This document shows positions 59,401 to 64,000 of a DNA stretch of 64,000 nucleotides, piece after piece. The notes under the pieces were generated by a model. That model had not been told where the DNA came from and searched no databases. It saw only the letters and a list, made by a program, of their open reading frames with translations. Both the position numbers and the translations under genes were made by a program. Within the stretch, counting starts at the first letter, position 1; each line of letters opens with the position of its first letter. The stretch covers positions 1 through 64,000 of the forward strand of contig JAMZAV010000163.1 in the NCBI GenBank assembly GCA_024449915.1, given 5' to 3'. This DNA is from Sweltsa coloradensis (taxonomy: Eukaryota > Arthropoda > Insecta > Plecoptera > Chloroperlidae).

Positions 59401-59997
59401 GAAAGAAGAGTGCATGGATCTCATAGAGGAGTTTCGCGCCTCAAATATGTTTAGCACTAGATATTGTATAATTGTTGGTATTAATGTTTTAAATTTAAAA
59501 CATTTAAGATAAAATACTGTTCCCCCCCCCCCCCCTCCCAATGTAATCTCGATGTATGTCCCTGCAAAGACTTCACGTGTCACTCAGCCAGTGAGCGCGA
59601 CCTTTACAACAGTGTTTCCCGGCTCTAGCGGTTTCCATGGCACTCATTGCAAGGGATGGGTGGGGACAGGTAAGCCGCAAGGAAGGGCTATGAGAATCAA
59701 ATCTGTATAATTTCTTAATTTAAATTTGCATGATCCGAAAGTGTTTTCCGAGCACCTGAGCGAATAGCGAATACAACCTATAAATGATCGTCTCGTTGTA
59801 TCGAACGGTTTAGTCAGCAGAGTGATCAGCCGCATAATCCGGAACGTATACGTTGCACGGACCACTCTGTCCGTCAACAAGCTCAAAGTTTGTCTGGTAT
59901 TAAAACGTTTTCGGCTACCTCTGGGTGCGCCTCATGAAAGTTATGTAGTTTGCTAAGGTAAGCGAAGAATCACAACTACTATGGCCTATAAATTAAA
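59401..59997. other. Intergenic with poly(C) run
   Basis: No gene was recognised. A C15-C16 run lies at about 59522. Confidence 0.4.
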
Positions 59998-60744
59998 CTA
60001 GGAAAACGCTAAAGTCCCGCCGCGTTGATGGATAAGCTTTTTTAAAGTTTTTAGTTTGCGTAGGATATCTTTACTTTTGCAAGTGCTTTGTTTTTCTGCC
60101 TACGCATTGCAGGTGATTGTTGTCAAGTTTCTATTGTTTCTTGTCAATTGGTATTATTTACCGTAAAAAACTTATATTAAAAACTTTATTTCTATAGATT
60201 CTGGCTTACTTTTTCAACTTTTTCTTTCAAAACCATTACCTTAATATCCATGTATAATATGAACGTTGTAGCCCCACCCGTTTGGTCAAAATTGGCCCAA
60301 ATGGCACGAAAATATCGCACAAAAAATCAAAAAAATTATATTAAAAGCTTTATTTCTATAGATTCTGGCTATATTTTTCAAATTTTTCTTTCACAAGGTA
60401 CTACATCACCATAACCTTAATGTCCATGTATAATATGAACGTTGAAGCCCCACCCGTTTGGTCAGAATTGGCCCAAATGGCACGAAAATATCGCACAAAA
60501 AATCGAAAAAAATCGTAAAAGTACGATATTCATGAGAAATATTTCTTCGATTGTACCCAAAAACGTGGCAAGTCTAAGTTCAGAGATTTCGAAGGTCCTG
60601 TCAAATTTTCATCAAGATCGCATATGCCGTTTGCCCGGTAGAGAGCGAACAAACAAACAAAAATACAAAAAAAACAAAAAAAAAACACCCGAGCTAAATT
60701 TTTTGGGGGGTCAGTGAAATTGAAGTCTTCGCTTCGCTCATCCA
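59998..60744 (-). mobile_element. HINE-type element, family B, type-1 tail
   Basis: Ends CTAGGAAAACGC (reversed tail hairpin) and CTTCGCTTCGCTCATCCA. The internal ~150-bp unit with ATGAACGTTGNAGCCCCACC occurs twice. Flanks fit T-T insertion. Confidence 0.72.
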
Positions 60745-60834
60745 ACAAAAACTGCGAGATAACTGCGCACGTTTTGTGCACATAATGTATTTCAAATCCC
60801 GGTCGGGGCAAACTTTTACGACAATTGCTATAAA

Positions 60835-61634
60835 CTAGGAAAACGCTTAAGTCCCGCCGCGTTGATGGATGAGCTTTTTTAAAGTTTTTAGTTTGCGTGG
60901 GATATCTTTACTTTTGCAAGTGCTTTGTTTTTCTGCCGACGCATTGTAGGTGATTGTTGTCAAGTTTCTATTGTTTCTTGTTAATTTGCTATTATTTAAC
61001 GTAAAAATCTTACATTAAAAGCTATATTTCTATGGATTCTGGCTAACTTTTTCAACATTTTCACTTTTTCAACATTTTCTCTCAAAAGGTACTACATCAC
61101 CATAACCTTAATGCCCATGTATAATATGAACGTTGTAGCCCCACCCGTTTGGTCAGAATTGACCCAAATGGCACGAAAATATCGCACAAAAAGTCAAAAA
61201 CGTATATTAAAAGCTTTATTTCTCTCGATTCTGGCTAACTTTTTCAACTTTTTCTTTCAGAAAGCAATACATCACCATTACCTTAATGTCCATGTGAAAT
61301 ATGAACGTTGTAGCCCCACCCGTTTGGTCAGAATTGGCCCAAATGGCACGAAAATATCGCACTAAAAATCGAAAAAAATCGTAAAAGTACGATATTCATG
61401 AGAAATATTTCTTCGATTGTACCCAAAAACGTGGCAAGTCTAAGTTCAGAGAAAACGAAGGTCGTGTCAAATTTTCATCAAGATCGCATATGCCGTTTGC
61501 CCGGTAGAGAGCGAACAAACAGACGGAAAAAAAACAAAAAAACAAAAAAACAAAACAAAAACAAAACAAAAAAAACAACCGAGCTAAATTTTTTGGGGGG
61601 TCGGTGAAATTGAAGTCTTCGCTTCGCTCATCCA
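60835..61634 (-). mobile_element. HINE-type element, family B, type-1 tail
   Basis: Same orientation, only 90 bp from the previous copy and closely similar, with two internal units. Start and end are complete. A tract of A with interspersed C lies near the 5' terminus, at the place where other families carry a microsatellite. Confidence 0.72.
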
Positions 61635-62208
61635 AAAATCAATAATTAAAATGTTGGTTTACTTGAATATCATTGGAATACACGGGCGAGATATTTATAA
61701 ACAAACTGTACTAGATAATGTAGAGTGTCGCGATTATCCAACCCGAGAAGAAAGGAGTCTGGGGTGAAGTTCAGCCCCAGAGGTGATCGCCATGGTGAGG
61801 TTTGCATTGTCTAAGCAACCAGCCTATTAAAAATGTTTACACAGAACATGTTTTTTAATTTCGTAGCAGCGATCAAATCTCTCGAGTTTTTCCGTACATG
61901 TAGCTCCTCCATTCGTTGTATTCCACAAATGGAAGGTTCGAGGAAGTATATAAACTGTTATCATACCTACTTATTAATTAAAAATACAAACGATATTTTG
62001 TCTAACTTTGCTATTCTCATCGGTGCTCGAATCACGATGAAAATTCTCGATACAGTAACTTTGAAAGTTGCCAACTCGCTAGACCTAGAGTGCATGAACT
62101 AACGGGCAATGTAGGTTGAAATAATATGTGTCTGGCAAAATATCTGCAGAAACTATTCATCACTCTTGGCACCTACTGCGTTCCTGACGGCCTACGTGTC
62201 ACTAATCA
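61635..62208. other. Intergenic, nothing recognised
   Basis: No supported gene; short frames only. Confidence 0.4.
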
Positions 62209-62520
62209 CACCCTATGCCAAGCTAAGAAGCAGGCGGAAGTTTGTCACACCCTATGCCAAGCCAAGAAGCAGGCGGAAGTTTGTCACACCCTATGCCAAG
62301 CTAAGAAGCAGGCGGAAGTTTGTCACACCCTATGCCAAGCCAAGAAGCAGGCGGAAGTTTGACACACCCTATGCCAAGCTAAGAAGCAGGCGGAAGTTTG
62401 TCACACCCTATGCCAAGCCAAGAGCAGGCGGAAGTTTGTCACACCCTAGCCAAGCAGAAGCGGCGGAAGTTTGTCACACCTTTTGCCAAGCCAAGAAGCA
62501 GGCGGAAGTTTGTCGCACCC
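62209..62520 (+). repeat. 39-bp minisatellite, alternating C/T variants
   Basis: About eight units of 39 bp with CACCCTATGCCAAG and GAAGCAGGCGGAAGTTTGTC. Odd and even units alternate CTAAG and CCAAG, so the higher-order unit is 78 bp. Because 39 is a multiple of three, two frames stay open (TPYAKLRSRRKFV and CHTLCQAKKQAEV repeats); nothing else suggests a protein. The last three units have small deletions. Confidence 0.92.
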
Positions 62521-62840
62521 CGAAACACATAGCATCCCGATGACAATAATTTATCTCTAAATCGGGATGAATTTTTCTATATATTTTTTAGATTACTAGA
62601 TCGCAACAGCGACTGCGTTAATTAGCACCGGTCGCAAGGATTTGTTAAAGTTTTTTACCGCTGCATTGACATCCAGTATAATTGGCATGTTGACTCGGGA
62701 TTACAGATTATCTTTCGCTTTGAACCTACTGACACAGTTTCCCATGCTCGCCTGGATCCCTGCTACCCCTACCACGCGTAAACCAAGGGGGTTGTTTGTA
62801 TTATACTTCTACCCTTCTTCCCCTTCTGAAACATTGCAAA
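62521..62840. other. Intergenic, nothing recognised
   Basis: No supported gene. Confidence 0.4.
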
Positions 62841-62885
62841 TGAGTGGGTAGACTCGAAATAAATACACATTTATTTATTTTATTT
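62841..62885 (+). repeat. TGAAAATCAGTT-family repeat, 3' part
   Basis: GAGTGGGTAGACTCGAAATA followed by TTTATTTATTTTATTT. Only the 3' half of the family is present. Confidence 0.55.
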
Positions 62886-63498
62886 AGACTTCATGAATGG
62901 AGATTTACGCTAATGGCCATCGACGATTACAGTTCCGTTGGCAATAATAGCAGCTGTCTGCGTTAAAAACTATTAAAGTGATATTTTTTGACATCCAGAA
63001 GGAATTTATTCCAATTTCACGTTAAAAGACGCTAAACGAGTTTAAAACAAATTAGCTTGATATTATCTTTTCGGTAAAATTTTAGTTTACATTGTCAATT
63101 TATTTTTATACGCATATTTCAAAATGTATAGTTTTTGGCCTGTTGTGCGCGCATGTAAGCCTTCGCAATACGTGTGGATAAGGATTAAGAAATTCTGTCT
63201 CGTGGTATTTTTCAATTTACTTTTGACTTAGTTTGAGACTTAGTTTCACCGCGTGACACTTGATAATCTACCGTCAGAAACCAGCTCCATATAAATCAAT
63301 CAAAAGTTGGTGCCTAGTTCAAGACGGATGCTAGTTTGATCAAAGTCAAAATCTTCATAGAATTTTAAATTTAGAGCTGCGTGTTTTAAAACTACCCCGA
63401 AACCTCGTATTTCCCTAAGGAGAATTGTGATTTCATGCAATGTTTAAATTAGCTTCGTAAAAAACCAGCGGTAAAGTTGGGGTTTCCCTAAAGTTTGT
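62886..63498. other. Intergenic, nothing recognised
   Basis: No supported gene or repeat. Confidence 0.4.
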
Positions 63499-64000
63499 TG
63501 GATGAGCGTAGCGAGCGTAGCGAGCGAAGCGAAGATTCCTTTTCACTACACTGGAGAAAAAAATCCGGAATGTTTTTTTTTTTCTTTCTTTCTGTATTTT
63601 TGTGTGTCTGTTAACACGATTCCGGCTAAACCGATACTCCGATTGCGATGAAATTTCATGGAAGCCTTCGAAATCTCTGAACTTAGAACTGCCACGTTTT
63701 TGAGCGCAATCGGGAAATTTTATCTCATAAAAAACACAATTTTACGATTTTTTTCGATTTTTAAAATATTTCTTCGACTCATAACACCTACATGCTTTAT
63801 CCGATTATAATGATTTTTTTCACAGAACCTTAATTTTATGAATTAAGATATTCGTGCGAAATTTGAGCGTAAATCAAAAAATTATTTCTCATGAAAATCG
63901 ATTTTTTTTTTTTTTTTTTAAACAATTCTTGACTTATTACACCTACATGCTTATCCATTGGTAATATTTTTCACAGAACCTTAATTTATGAATAATTATT
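63499..64000 (+). mobile_element. HINE-type element, family A, cut by window end
   Basis: Starts TGGATGAGCGTAGCGAGC after T, with the GTAGCGAGC unit duplicated, then the poly(T)/(CTTT)n tract, the ATTCCGGCTAAACCGATAC block and the first internal repeats. The 3' end lies outside. Confidence 0.7.

Overview
The window reads as nuclear DNA from an invertebrate animal. It is AT-rich, has spliced coding exons and is full of transposable elements. No bacterial gene, operon, rRNA, tRNA gene or CRISPR array was seen. The repeat mix (GIY-YIG Penelope-like elements, Helentron-type HINE elements, tRNA-derived SINEs, Jockey/CR1-type LINEs) would fit a mollusc or another marine invertebrate. That placement is inference and no species is claimed.

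The only recognisable host gene is an alpha-carbonic anhydrase on the minus strand. Four exons are visible (11545-11700, 9922-10042, 9434-9539, 8770-8994) and they join in phase into about 200 residues of the catalytic core, with the zinc-binding histidines, the proton-shuttle histidine and the Thr gatekeeper in place. The signal-peptide exon and the last exon were not found. The first visible intron uses a GC donor, and a 56-bp tandem duplication lies over the last visible donor.

Layout: 1-4640 holds Penelope-like elements in opposing orientations. They include a PLE-LINE chimera, a nearly full-length but broken PLE, and two 3' ends of a second PLE in head-to-head array. From 4973 to 8457 there is a cluster of HINE elements, then the carbonic anhydrase gene to 11700. 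SINEs and a probable 2.8-kb HINE with a 290-bp tandem array (12650-15491) follow. At 17766-19568 there are more HINEs, at 23025-23615 a foldback element with TTAA-like ends, and at 24400-25700 SINE copies. A 98-bp satellite spans 26402-31712, is interrupted by a LINE, and is badly deletion-ridden in the middle, probably from poor consensus quality. From 31713 to 53780 the sequence is mostly non-coding with scattered minisatellites, SINEs and two HINEs. At 53790-58240 there is a large inverted repeat around an LTR-like segment with a primer-binding site; one arm carries a hAT element with an exact 8-bp target duplication and the other a foldback element. From 58374 to 64000 there are minisatellites, a poly(A)-ended insert, two HINEs side by side, a 39-bp coding-phase minisatellite and a HINE cut by the window edge.

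The most notable signal is a superfamily of elements with different bodies but one architecture: insertion between T and T, a short inverted repeat at the 5' end and just inside the 3' end, internal tandem repeats, and a terminal AACGC/GCGTT hairpin that co-varies. Two alternative 3' tails are shared across families as if exchanged. A second signal is a hammerhead-ribozyme-like motif at three loci, two in PLE 3' ends and one with no other PLE sequence visible. A third is an unexplained GC-rich motif (CCCGGCACCTCCACCA and variants) seen seven times.
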